Positions 44,039 through 51,093 of a stretch of DNA of 52,492 nucleotides are shown one piece after another. The notes under the pieces are model-generated. The model made no database searches and was not told the DNA's origin. It saw only the letters and a list, made by a program, of their open reading frames with translations. The first letter of the stretch is position 1; each line of letters begins with the position of its first letter. This stretch comes from JBGPOS01 sp041488155. Its GTDB lineage: Bacteria > Chloroflexota > Dehalococcoidia > Tepidiformales > Tepidiformaceae. The stretch lies in the NCBI GenBank assembly GCA_041488155.1, contig JBGPOS010000021.1, positions 1 to 52,492 on the forward strand, read 5' to 3'. The translations under genes were made by a program, and so were the position numbers.

Positions 44039-45436
44039 GTGGATGAGAAGGCCGCGACCCGAACTGAACACGATGCCCTCGGTGACTACGAAGTGCTGGC
44101 TGAGGCCTACTACGGCATCGACACCGCTCGCGCCCGGGACAACTTCCCGATAAGCGGGCTGCGTTTCGGGAGGCCGTTCATCCGGGCGCTGGGAGCCATC
44201 AAGCGGGGCGCTGCACTTGCCAACCGCGACCTCGAACTGCTCGAACCCGAGCTCGCGACGGCCATTGTGTCCGCCGCCACGGAAGTGATGGAGGGCCGCT
44301 GGGACGACCAGTTCGTCGTCGATGTGTTCCAGACTGGCTCCGGCACGTCGACGAACATGAACGCCAACGAGGTCATCGCGAACCGGGCGAACGAGCTGCT
44401 CGGAGGCAGTCCGAAGGGCGTCTACTCGCCGGTCCACCCGAACGACCACGTCAACCGTGGCCAGTCGTCGAACGATGTCATCCCGACCACCATCCATGTC
44501 GCGGCGTTGACCGAGATGCTGCGACGGCTGCTGCCCGGGCTCTACCGTCTGGAAGCAGCCCTGCAGCAGAAGACGGTCGAATTTGATGGAGTCGTCAAGA
44601 CGGGGCGAACACACCTGATGGACGCTACGCCGATCCGATTGGGACAGGAGTTTTCGGGCTACGCCGGGCAGATGGAGAGAGCCCGGAGGCGTGTCACGGC
44701 GGCCTGCGAGTCTCTCCGGGAGGTGGCCCTCGGTGGCACGGCCGTCGGGACGGGAGTGAACGCCCACCGCGAGTTCGCGGCGCGCACGCTCGCGTTCGTC
44801 TCTGAATCGGAACGCCTCCAGCTGCGCGAGACCACGAACCATTTCCAGGCGCAGAGCGCGATCGACGCGATCGTCGAAGCGAGTGGGCAGCTGCGCGTGG
44901 TGGCGACTTCGCTGGCGAAGATTGCCAACGACATACGGCTCATGGGTAGCGGGCCGCGAGCGGGGCTGGCCGAGCTCTCACTGCCTGCCCTCCAGCCGGG
45001 GAGCTCGATCATGCCCGGCAAGGTGAACCCGGTCCTGCCCGAAGCCGTCGTGCAGGTGGCGGCGCAGGTCGTTGGAAACGATGCGGCTATCGCGATGGCA
45101 GGGCAGTGGGGGTTCTTCGAGCTCAACACCATGCTGCCGGTCGCCGGGTACAACCTGCTGCAATCTATCGATCTCCTGGCGAACGTCGCGCCGCTGTTCG
45201 GGGCGAAGTGCATCGAAGGTCTGCGAGCGACCGACAGCGGCCCGCGGATGGCAGAGCGTGGCCTGGGCATGGCGACGCTGCTGGCGGCAGTGATTGGGTA
45301 CGACCGCGCCGCCGAAGTGGCCAACGAGGCCGCCCGCACGGGGAGATCGATCCGCGAGGTGGCCCTGGAACAGGGGGTGCTGCCGGAGAAGGAGCTGGAC
45401 CAACTGTTGGACGCGAGGCGGATGACGGACCGGTAG
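44039..45436 (+). CDS. fumC: Class II fumarate hydratase
   Basis: The enzyme interconverts fumarate and malate in the TCA cycle. The 465-residue protein shows the class II signatures: TGSGTSTNMNANEVIANRA, the RGQSSNDVIPT segment, KTGRTHLMDA and GSSIMPGKVNP with the flexible catalytic loop. Length is normal. The GTG start lies 6 nt after a TACAGT box. The gene stands alone and is convergent with the thioesterase operon. Confidence 0.96.
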   Translation: MDEKAATRTEHDALGDYEVLAEAYYGIDTARARDNFPISGLRFGRPFIRALGAIKRGAALANRDLELLEPELATAIVSAATEVMEGRWDDQFVVDVFQTGSGTSTNMNANEVIANRANELLGGSPKGVYSPVHPNDHVNRGQSSNDVIPTTIHVAALTEMLRRLLPGLYRLEAALQQKTVEFDGVVKTGRTHLMDATPIRLGQEFSGYAGQMERARRRVTAACESLREVALGGTAVGTGVNAHREFAARTLAFVSESERLQLRETTNHFQAQSAIDAIVEASGQLRVVATSLAKIANDIRLMGSGPRAGLAELSLPALQPGSSIMPGKVNPVLPEAVVQVAAQVVGNDAAIAMAGQWGFFELNTMLPVAGYNLLQSIDLLANVAPLFGAKCIEGLRATDSGPRMAERGLGMATLLAAVIGYDRAAEVANEAARTGRSIREVALEQGVLPEKELDQLLDARRMTDR

Positions 45437-45490
45437 CGGTTGACCCTGGCGGAAGGCAAAGAGGGAGCAATGACGTCGCGAAGAAAAACA

Positions 45491-45505
45491 ACGCGTTGAA
45501 CGCGT
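45491..45505. other. 15-nt perfect palindrome between convergent genes
   Basis: ACGCGTTGAACGCGT has 7-bp arms around a single base and could be an operator or binding site. It sits 54 bases after fumC and 158 bases after the thioesterase stop. No T-run follows, so it is not a clear terminator. Confidence 0.35.
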
Positions 45506-45663
45506 GCAACCCTTCGACAATCGGCCCGTTTGGGAGAATTGGCTGGATCGGTGCTCCTGCTGGAGTAAGCCGCCGAGGTGTCCATCAACGACAGGATGGC
45601 GTAGCGGCGGCGGAAGTCCGAGTCCGACATGGCAGTTCGATAGTGGTGCGCGGGCCGACGAAG

Positions 45664-46089
45664 TTAGGGCCTCGCGCCCTCCCCGGCTACGACGTACGTG
45701 CCGTTCCCTGCCCCGATCTGCAGGCCCGAGCCGTCGGACAGGTCTACTGCGCAGTGGCTCAGGGAGCGCCCGCGACGGAGGATCCGGCCGCGAGCGACGA
45801 TCGTGTTGCCTTCCAGCGGCCGGAGCCAGCGGAAATCGAGTTGGGCGGTGAGTATTCGGTCGGAGGGCGCACAGACGGTGCCGAGTGCGCCGCCCATCGC
45901 GGAGTCGGCGAGGAAGAGCCAGGCTCCGCCGTGGACGATGCCGTACAGGTTCTCGGTCTTCGGGGAGGCCGTGAAAGTGACCTCGGCCCATCCGTCTCCT
46001 GCGGCGCTGAATCTGTAGCCGAGGTCGCGAAAGAGGGCGACCGCCTGCATCGCCTGCAGGGCTGGATAGCGGTCGAGCCACTCGTCCAT
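45664..46089 (-). CDS. PaaI-type hotdog thioesterase
   Basis: The 141-residue protein has the hotdog helix and YGIVHGGAWLFLADSAMGGALG, the family active-site segment, followed by beta strands (LTAQLDFRWLRPL). Such enzymes hydrolyse acyl-CoA and often rescue trapped CoA. It lies 11 bases after the acyl-CoA synthetase alpha gene, suggesting a balancing role for CoA esters made by that enzyme. Confidence 0.9.
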   Translation of the reverse strand: MDEWLDRYPALQAMQAVALFRDLGYRFSAAGDGWAEVTFTASPKTENLYGIVHGGAWLFLADSAMGGALGTVCAPSDRILTAQLDFRWLRPLEGNTIVARGRILRRGRSLSHCAVDLSDGSGLQIGAGNGTYVVAGEGARP

Positions 46090-46100
46090 CGGCGCGGACT

Positions 46101-47519
46101 TCAGCGGACGGTGTAGGCGTGCACCCGGGCGAGGGCCATCGCCGCGCGTTCGAAGCTCGGGTAGAGGGGGATGCTGCGCGAGGTGAACTTGGGCTTTATC
46201 TCGGCGGCGTACACCTCTTCGTGCGAGGGGTGCATGACAAGCACGAACGGCTTCTCGGAGCGCTCCATGTGGGCCGAAAGGCTATCGATCATGCTGTCGA
46301 GGCCCTCGGGGTGCCGCTTCCACTGGCGAGCCCCGAACATCGCGGAGAGCTCCATCGCGTAGCAGTCGATGTTGGGGTCCGCGTCCAGGATGCGGAAAAT
46401 GCGGTCGAGGGTCTCCATCTTGCCCTGGATGGTGCCGGCCATGTCGAGGGGGTTCTGGTAGCTGCCGCCGACGATGTTGAAGAACTCGGCAAGCTCCCGG
46501 TAGGTCTGATCGCTGAAGCGGGGCACAGCGAACCCGGCCCTTGCGAAGGCGTCGGTGATGGAGACTGACTGGCCTCCCGTCTGCGCGAGGAGGGCCATGC
46601 GGTTGCCCCGGACGGGCTTCGTCTGGAGCAAGACCTTCATGACGTCGATGGTTTCGTCGAGGTTGTTCGTGGTGATAGCGCCGCACTGGCGCATCATCCC
46701 GTCCCAGACGGCCTGGGGCGCGGCGAGGGAGCCAGTGTGCGACATCGTGGCGCGGGCGCCCGCGTCGGTCTGCCCGCCCTTCCAGACGACCACGGGCTTG
46801 CGAGCACAGGCATCGCGCAGCACCTTGAAGAAGCGGCGGCCGTCCTTCACGCCCTCGACGTACATCCCGATCACTTCAGTCTCGTCGTCGAGGGCGAGGT
46901 ATTCGAGGTAGTCGCTGACGTCGAGGACGATGGCGTTCCCGAAGCTGGCGCAGCGGCTGAGGTGGAGGCCGTTCGCGGCCGCGACGAGGCTGAACATGAT
47001 GCCGTGGGTGCCCGACTGGGAGAGAAAGCCTATCTTGCCGTCGTCGGCCACAGCCGCATCGGCGTTGAAGCGGACGCCTACCTTTGGGAGGTAGAGTCCC
47101 ATGCAGTTCGGTCCAACCAGGTTGAAGCTGGCTTCGCGGGCCATGACTGTGAGCTGCTCCTGCAGCTTTATGCCGAGCTCTTCTCCTGTCTCTGCGAACC
47201 CGGAGGTGAAAAACCCCGCCCCGCGAGCCTTGTTCGCGATGAGGTCCTTGAGCACGAACGGAGAAACGTGGCGGGGTACCGCGACGACGGCGTAGTCGAT
47301 AGGGCCGGGGACGTCCGCCATCGCCCGGAAATTGGTCACGCCCAGGGCTTCGATGCCGGCGATTTCTTTCTCGTCGATCTGGACTGAGTAGAGGTTGCCG
47401 CCCTTCTCCTTGAAGGGGAGGTTGTTGTGTATCCACATGTAGCCGGGGCCCTTGTCGCCGACGACGACGACCGTCTTCGGGTTGAACATTGCGTCGAGGC
47501 GATGGCCGGCGACCGCCAT
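46101..47519 (-). CDS. ADP-forming acyl/acetyl-CoA synthetase, CoA-binding (alpha) subunit
   Basis: The enzyme converts acyl-CoA, ADP and phosphate to acid, CoA and ATP, or the reverse. This 472-residue subunit has a CoA-binding Rossmann domain (TVVVVGDKGPG), LVGPNCMG (135-142), LSQSG (166-170) and SHTG with the expected phosphohistidine His261. A C-terminal flavodoxin-like domain follows. The ATP-grasp subunit is the adjacent upstream gene. A phosphate relay between the two subunits is expected. Substrate specificity is not shown. Confidence 0.92.
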   Translation of the reverse strand: MAVAGHRLDAMFNPKTVVVVGDKGPGYMWIHNNLPFKEKGGNLYSVQIDEKEIAGIEALGVTNFRAMADVPGPIDYAVVAVPRHVSPFVLKDLIANKARGAGFFTSGFAETGEELGIKLQEQLTVMAREASFNLVGPNCMGLYLPKVGVRFNADAAVADDGKIGFLSQSGTHGIMFSLVAAANGLHLSRCASFGNAIVLDVSDYLEYLALDDETEVIGMYVEGVKDGRRFFKVLRDACARKPVVVWKGGQTDAGARATMSHTGSLAAPQAVWDGMMRQCGAITTNNLDETIDVMKVLLQTKPVRGNRMALLAQTGGQSVSITDAFARAGFAVPRFSDQTYRELAEFFNIVGGSYQNPLDMAGTIQGKMETLDRIFRILDADPNIDCYAMELSAMFGARQWKRHPEGLDSMIDSLSAHMERSEKPFVLVMHPSHEEVYAAEIKPKFTSRSIPLYPSFERAAMALARVHAYTVR

Positions 47520-47522
47520 CGT

Positions 47523-48221
47523 TCAGGACTCCGCCACGACGATGCGAGCGTCTACCGCAACCGCGCCGTCGGGGTAGGCGAAGACGGGATTGAGGTCGAT
47601 CTCGCGCACCTCAGGGTGCTTCTCGACGAACTGGGCGACCTTGAGGATCGTCGATTTGAGCGCTTCGACGTCGGCTGCAGGCTGGCCGCGGAACCCGTCG
47701 AGGACGGGGCGACCTTTGATTTCGGAGATCATCTGGCTGGCGTCGCGGTCCGTGAGGGGGACGAGGCGGAAGGAGACGTCTTTGAGGACTTCGACCATGA
47801 TGCCGCCGAGCCCGAACATCATTACCGGGCCGAATTGTGGGTCGGTGGTCATGCCGACAATGACCTCGGTACCGGGCTTTGCCATCTTCTGGACCGATAC
47901 GCCGAGGATGCGGGCCTTGGGCTCGGCTTTACGGGCGCTGGCCAGGATCTCGTCATAGGCGGCTCCGGCGGCTGCTTTGTTGGCGAGGTTTAGTTTCACG
48001 CCACCGACGTCGCTCTTGTGCGCGATGTCTTGCGATACGACCTTTAGTACGACCGGGTACCCCGTCCTATCGGCGAGCTGCTCTGCCTCGGCGCGGGAGC
48101 GGGCCAGCTCGGTGGCCGTAGCGGAAACTCCGGCCTCGCGCAGGACGTCCTTCGCCTCGACTTCGTTCAGCAGCGTGCGGCCTTCGGCGCGGGCCTGCGC
48201 CAGGACGGATTCGAACGTCAT
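47523..48221 (-). CDS. ADP-forming acyl/acetyl-CoA synthetase, ATP-grasp (beta) subunit
   Basis: The 232-residue ATP-grasp_5 protein shows LNEVEAKDVLREAGV, GYPVVLKVVSQDIAHKSDVGGVKLNL with a conserved His-Lys, and GGIMVEVLKDV with REIDLNP at the end. It supplies the nucleotide side of the reaction and pairs with the alpha subunit, which starts 3 bases after its stop. Together with the thioesterase gene the three form one operon. ATG start agrees with the family N terminus. Confidence 0.92.
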   Translation of the reverse strand: MTFESVLAQARAEGRTLLNEVEAKDVLREAGVSATATELARSRAEAEQLADRTGYPVVLKVVSQDIAHKSDVGGVKLNLANKAAAGAAYDEILASARKAEPKARILGVSVQKMAKPGTEVIVGMTTDPQFGPVMMFGLGGIMVEVLKDVSFRLVPLTDRDASQMISEIKGRPVLDGFRGQPAADVEALKSTILKVAQFVEKHPEVREIDLNPVFAYPDGAVAVDARIVVAES

Positions 48222-48328
48222 AGAATGCCTCGTCGGTTGTTCGGAGCGCCCTTCAGAGAACGGCGCCGGAAGCCTGCGTATCAGCGGAGCTGGAGCAGCG
48301 TTCGCAATTCTACGTGAGGGGTCAGTGG

Positions 48329-49879
48329 ATGTCAGGTTCGAACGCGCAAGAGTTGTTCGATATGGTGGTAATAGGTGCAGGTTCGGCGGGCGCCGTGGTG
48401 GCCGCGCGGGCCAGCGAGGACCCTAACCGAAGCGTGTTGCTCATCGAAGCCGGGCCGGACTACCCGTTGATAGCGGAGACGCCATTCGACCTGGTGAACA
48501 GCCACAATAACTCGTACACAGCCCACGACTGGGGGTTCAGCTACCGGCCGACAGCAGCGAGCCCGGGCGCTCCGTTTCCTCGCGGCAGGGTGACCGGGGG
48601 CTCGAGCGCGGTGAACACCACGATCGCGTTGCGCGGGATGCCCGAGGACTATGACGGTTGGGCCGCAGAAGGAAATCCGGAGTGGGCGTGGACGCAGGTG
48701 CTGCCAGCGTTCCGGCGCCTGGAACGGGACTTAGACTTCGGCGACCAGCCATTCCACGGCGACGCTGGACCGATCTCGATCCGCCGGTACGGCTGGGACG
48801 AGCTGACGTTCGTGCACCAGGCCTTCCTGGAGGCCAGCAGGGGACTGGGCTACCCGGATTGCCCCGACGCCAACGACCCGGACGGCTGGGGGGCAGGGCC
48901 GCACCCGATGAACAAGCTCGGCAGGCTGCGGGTGTCGACGGCGGTAGGGTACCTGGCGCCCGCGCGCATCCGGCCCAACCTCACGATTCGGGGTAACACG
49001 CACACGCGAAGGCTTGTCATCGAATCTGGCGCAGTCAAGGCGGTCGAGGTCGAGACGGGCGGTGAGACCAGCCTGGTGCGAGGGCGGCTGTTCGTCCTGT
49101 GCGCCGGCTCGTTGCAGTCGCCGGCGATCCTGATCCGATCCGGGGTCGGACCGAAGGCCGAGCTGGAGAGGCTGGGGATCGAGATGGTGCGGGATGTGCC
49201 CGGGGTCGGCGCCAATCTCTGCGACCATCCTGCCCTGGCGGTCGTCTGCCGGGCGAAGGATCCCTCGATCCTGGATGCCGACCAACCGATCGTCCAGACC
49301 ATCCTCCGGTATACGGCTCCCGGCAGCGACCAGCGGAACGACCTGCAGATCGAGGCGTTCTCGTTCTCTCCACGAGGTGGGCCGCTGGATTCTTTCGCCG
49401 TGGCCGCGGTGCTGGAACAGTCGTACGGGAGGGGACAGCTGCGGCTGGAGTCGGCGGACCCCCACGCGGCGCCGGTAGTTGAGCAGCACTTCTGTGAAGA
49501 CGAACGCGACACTCGGCGGCTGGTAGCCTGCATGCGAGACGTGATCACCTTTGTGCAGGCGCCTCCGTTGCGGGAGCTGGTGGCGGAGGTAACGTTCCCG
49601 CGGCTCGACGGCTTAAGCGACGAGGTGCTGGGGGACCTGCTGCGAAGGTTCGCGGCGAGCGGGTTCCACCCGTGTGGCACACTGAAGATGGGCCCGGCGT
49701 CGGACCGGGGCGCTGTGGTCGACCAGTACGGGCGGGCGCATTCGGTGGGGCGCCTCGTGGTCGCCGATGCTTCGATCATGCCAACGGTGCCGCGCGCGAA
49801 CACGAACCTGACCTCGATCATGATCGGAGAGATGATTGGGGAGTGGGTGCGGACGAGGCCGGCGACGTACGGGCTCTAG
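48329..49879 (+). CDS. GMC-family flavin oxidoreductase
   Basis: The 516-residue protein has the FAD-binding VVIGAGSAGAVVAAR start, VTGGSSAVNTTIALRG, and near the C terminus SGFHPCGTLKMG with the catalytic His and PRANTNLTSIMIGEM. GMC enzymes oxidise alcohols such as choline or glucose; the substrate is unknown. ATG at 48329 has GAGGGG about 9 nt upstream; an earlier GTG is possible. It is divergent from the acyl-CoA synthetase operon and followed by three tRNA genes. Confidence 0.9.
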   Translation: MSGSNAQELFDMVVIGAGSAGAVVAARASEDPNRSVLLIEAGPDYPLIAETPFDLVNSHNNSYTAHDWGFSYRPTAASPGAPFPRGRVTGGSSAVNTTIALRGMPEDYDGWAAEGNPEWAWTQVLPAFRRLERDLDFGDQPFHGDAGPISIRRYGWDELTFVHQAFLEASRGLGYPDCPDANDPDGWGAGPHPMNKLGRLRVSTAVGYLAPARIRPNLTIRGNTHTRRLVIESGAVKAVEVETGGETSLVRGRLFVLCAGSLQSPAILIRSGVGPKAELERLGIEMVRDVPGVGANLCDHPALAVVCRAKDPSILDADQPIVQTILRYTAPGSDQRNDLQIEAFSFSPRGGPLDSFAVAAVLEQSYGRGQLRLESADPHAAPVVEQHFCEDERDTRRLVACMRDVITFVQAPPLRELVAEVTFPRLDGLSDEVLGDLLRRFAASGFHPCGTLKMGPASDRGAVVDQYGRAHSVGRLVVADASIMPTVPRANTNLTSIMIGEMIGEWVRTRPATYGL

Positions 49880-49913
49880 GGGTCAAGCGGTCTCGATGGG
49901 GAAGCGGTGGTGT

Positions 49914-49987
49914 TGGAGGCGCCGGCCGGATTCGAACCGGCGGTGAAGCTTTTGCAGAGCTCTGCCTTGCCACTTGGCCACGGCGCC
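49914..49987 (-). tRNA. tRNA-Cys (GCA)
   Basis: A 74-nt cloverleaf with encoded CCA. The 7-bp acceptor stem is GGCGCCG/CGGCGCC, the discriminator is T, and the anticodon loop CTGCAAA gives GCA. The T arm with GGTTCGAATCC is standard. Confidence 0.93.
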
Positions 49988-50002
49988 TGGCGGGTTCGGT
50001 CG

Positions 50003-50088
50003 TGGTGCCCAGGGTGAGATTTGAACTCACACGCCCAAAAGAGCACTGCCCCCTCAAGACAGCGTGTCTGCCATTCCACCACCTGGGC
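50003..50088 (-). tRNA. tRNA-Leu (GAG)
   Basis: An 86-nt class II tRNA with encoded CCA, acceptor GCCCAGG/CCTGGGC, anticodon stem CTGTC/GGCAG, loop TTGAGGG (anticodon GAG) and a long variable arm. It lies 15 bases upstream of tRNA-Cys on the same strand. Confidence 0.92.
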
Positions 50089-50165
50089 CCGATTCGATCC
50101 TACGGAGTCAGCGTGCTGACGGGCAAGCCGAGAGCGCCGAGGCGCATCTTCTGGTGAATAGAGGT

Positions 50166-50211
50166 TTGGCAGGGGCGGCAGGACTCGAACCCGCGACCGG
50201 TGGATTTGGAG
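50166..50211 (-). repeat. Distal 46-bp att-like repeat (tRNA-Trp 3' half)
   Basis: The sequence is identical to 50969-51014 and equals the tRNA-Trp 3' half from the anticodon loop to just past CCA. The 5' half of the tRNA is missing, so this copy cannot fold as a tRNA. Confidence 0.9.
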
Positions 50212-50377
50212 TCTTGCCGGGCAAGATCCACATCCCATTGCCTGCTCGAACCTACTGCGCCGACTGCGTAGCCCGTCTCGACGGGGCAGAATTGTCGTCG
50301 CCTCATTCGCTGGTTCGACGGGGAGATTGTACTGCAACGTACGGTCAGTTGCGATGTCGTCCGGTACGTCTCGGGAT

Positions 50378-50602
50378 CTAGAGGAACGCCTCGAACTCCG
50401 AGCGGCTCATGCCCGCCTGCTGAAGTATGGATGCGAAAGTGCCTGCAGGGATCTCGGTGGCCGGATGCTTCACGATGACCGTGCGCGCTCGACGGTCGTT
50501 GACCCGGCGCAACTTCAGGTGGCTGCCCTGCTGGCCAACAGTCTCGAAGCCTGCGCGTCGCAAGACGGCTAGAACCTCGCGGCTCGAGAACCGTCTAGAC
50601 AA
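50378..50602 (-). CDS. hicA: HicA-family mRNA-interferase toxin
   Basis: HicA cleaves mRNA in the ribosome and is blocked by HicB. The 74-residue protein has the double-stranded-RNA-binding-like fold: SSREVLAVLRRAGFETVGQQGSHLKLRR with the catalytic His in GSH, then a basic strand and IPAGTFASILQQAGMSRSEFEAFL. The start is TTG, overlapping the hicB stop by 8 bases, so translation is coupled. The order hicB-hicA is the reverse of the commoner hicA-hicB. The module is the only cargo of the mini-island. Confidence 0.9.
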   Translation of the reverse strand: MSRRFSSREVLAVLRRAGFETVGQQGSHLKLRRVNDRRARTVIVKHPATEIPAGTFASILQQAGMSRSEFEAFL

Positions 50603-50798
50603 CCAGTTCTTCCAGGCGGGCCTCGGTGTTCTCCTGAATCTCGAGCCCGCCATCGTCGTCCAGTAGCAATTGAAGGGCTTCGCGGACTGCGTCTCGTGCC
50701 TCGTCGGGAGTCTTCCCAAATGAGGAACACTCGACGTTCAGGGCTTGCGCCACCCAGAACTCGTCCTCGCGATAGATGACCACCTGGATACGCCGCAT
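50595..50798 (-). CDS. hicB: HicB-family antitoxin
   Basis: The 67-residue protein has the partial RNase-H-like HicB fold (RRIQVVIYREDEFWVAQALNVECSSFGKTPDEARDAVREALQLLL). No obvious DNA-binding C-terminal domain is present, so autoregulation may differ. ATG 50798 has AGGGG 8 nt upstream. A TATTCT hexamer a little further upstream, within the gene-free flank, may be the promoter. Confidence 0.85.
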   Translation of the reverse strand: MRRIQVVIYREDEFWVAQALNVECSSFGKTPDEARDAVREALQLLLDDDGGLEIQENTEARLEELVV

Positions 50799-50968
50799 TT
50801 CAGAACCCCTCCAGTGCTCGATCAGAATACCCCATGGCGCGGTGACAGCCTTCGAAGGGAGGTGACGAGAGGACAGGGATGGCGGCCGGAGCCGCGGGAA
50901 CGGGTCTCCGTTCGGAAGCAGGGCCACTGGGTCGAGCGGGCTACGAGTTAAGATCTGAGGGGAGGAGA

Positions 50969-51014
50969 TTGGCAGGGGCGGCAGGACTCGAACCCGCGAC
51001 CGGTGGATTTGGAG
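50969..51014 (-). repeat. Proximal 46-bp att-like repeat within tRNA-Trp
   Basis: This copy forms the functional 3' half of the intact tRNA-Trp gene. It matches 50166-50211 at all 46 positions, while the bases on either side differ. Confidence 0.9.
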
Positions 51015-51045
51015 GCCACTGCTCTACCAACTGAGCTACACCCCT
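50970..51045 (-). tRNA. tRNA-Trp (CCA)
   Basis: A 76-nt cloverleaf with encoded CCA. Acceptor AGGGGTG/CGCCCCT has one G-T pair; anticodon loop CTCCAAA gives CCA; the T stem is GCGGG/CCTGC. It is the intact gene whose 3' half is duplicated downstream. Confidence 0.93.
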
Positions 51046-51093
51046 GCGCGGAAACCAATGGTAGCAAATCGGCGCGCAGGGGGAACTTCTGCG

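Larger units (their letters stand above)
50166..50968. mobile_element. Candidate miniature genomic island at tRNA-Trp, carrying only hicBA
   Basis: The segment lies between the intact tRNA-Trp gene and a second, displaced copy of its 3' half. The two copies are identical over 46 bases and start in the anticodon loop, the usual target of tyrosine integrases. The intervening 757 bases hold only hicB, hicA and short non-coding flanks. No integrase is present, so this is either a remnant or an element moved in trans. A 6-bp inverted repeat (TCTTGC/GCAAGA) adjoins the inner edge of the distal copy. Confidence 0.7.

Noticed and set aside
45437..45663. Minus-strand frame beginning MSDSDFRRRYAIL
   Set aside because: It runs into fumC in antisense, has no ribosome site of note and no recognisable domain.
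50166..50330. Second tRNA-Trp gene
   Set aside because: Only the 3' half is present; the sequence that follows does not form a D arm or acceptor 5' strand.
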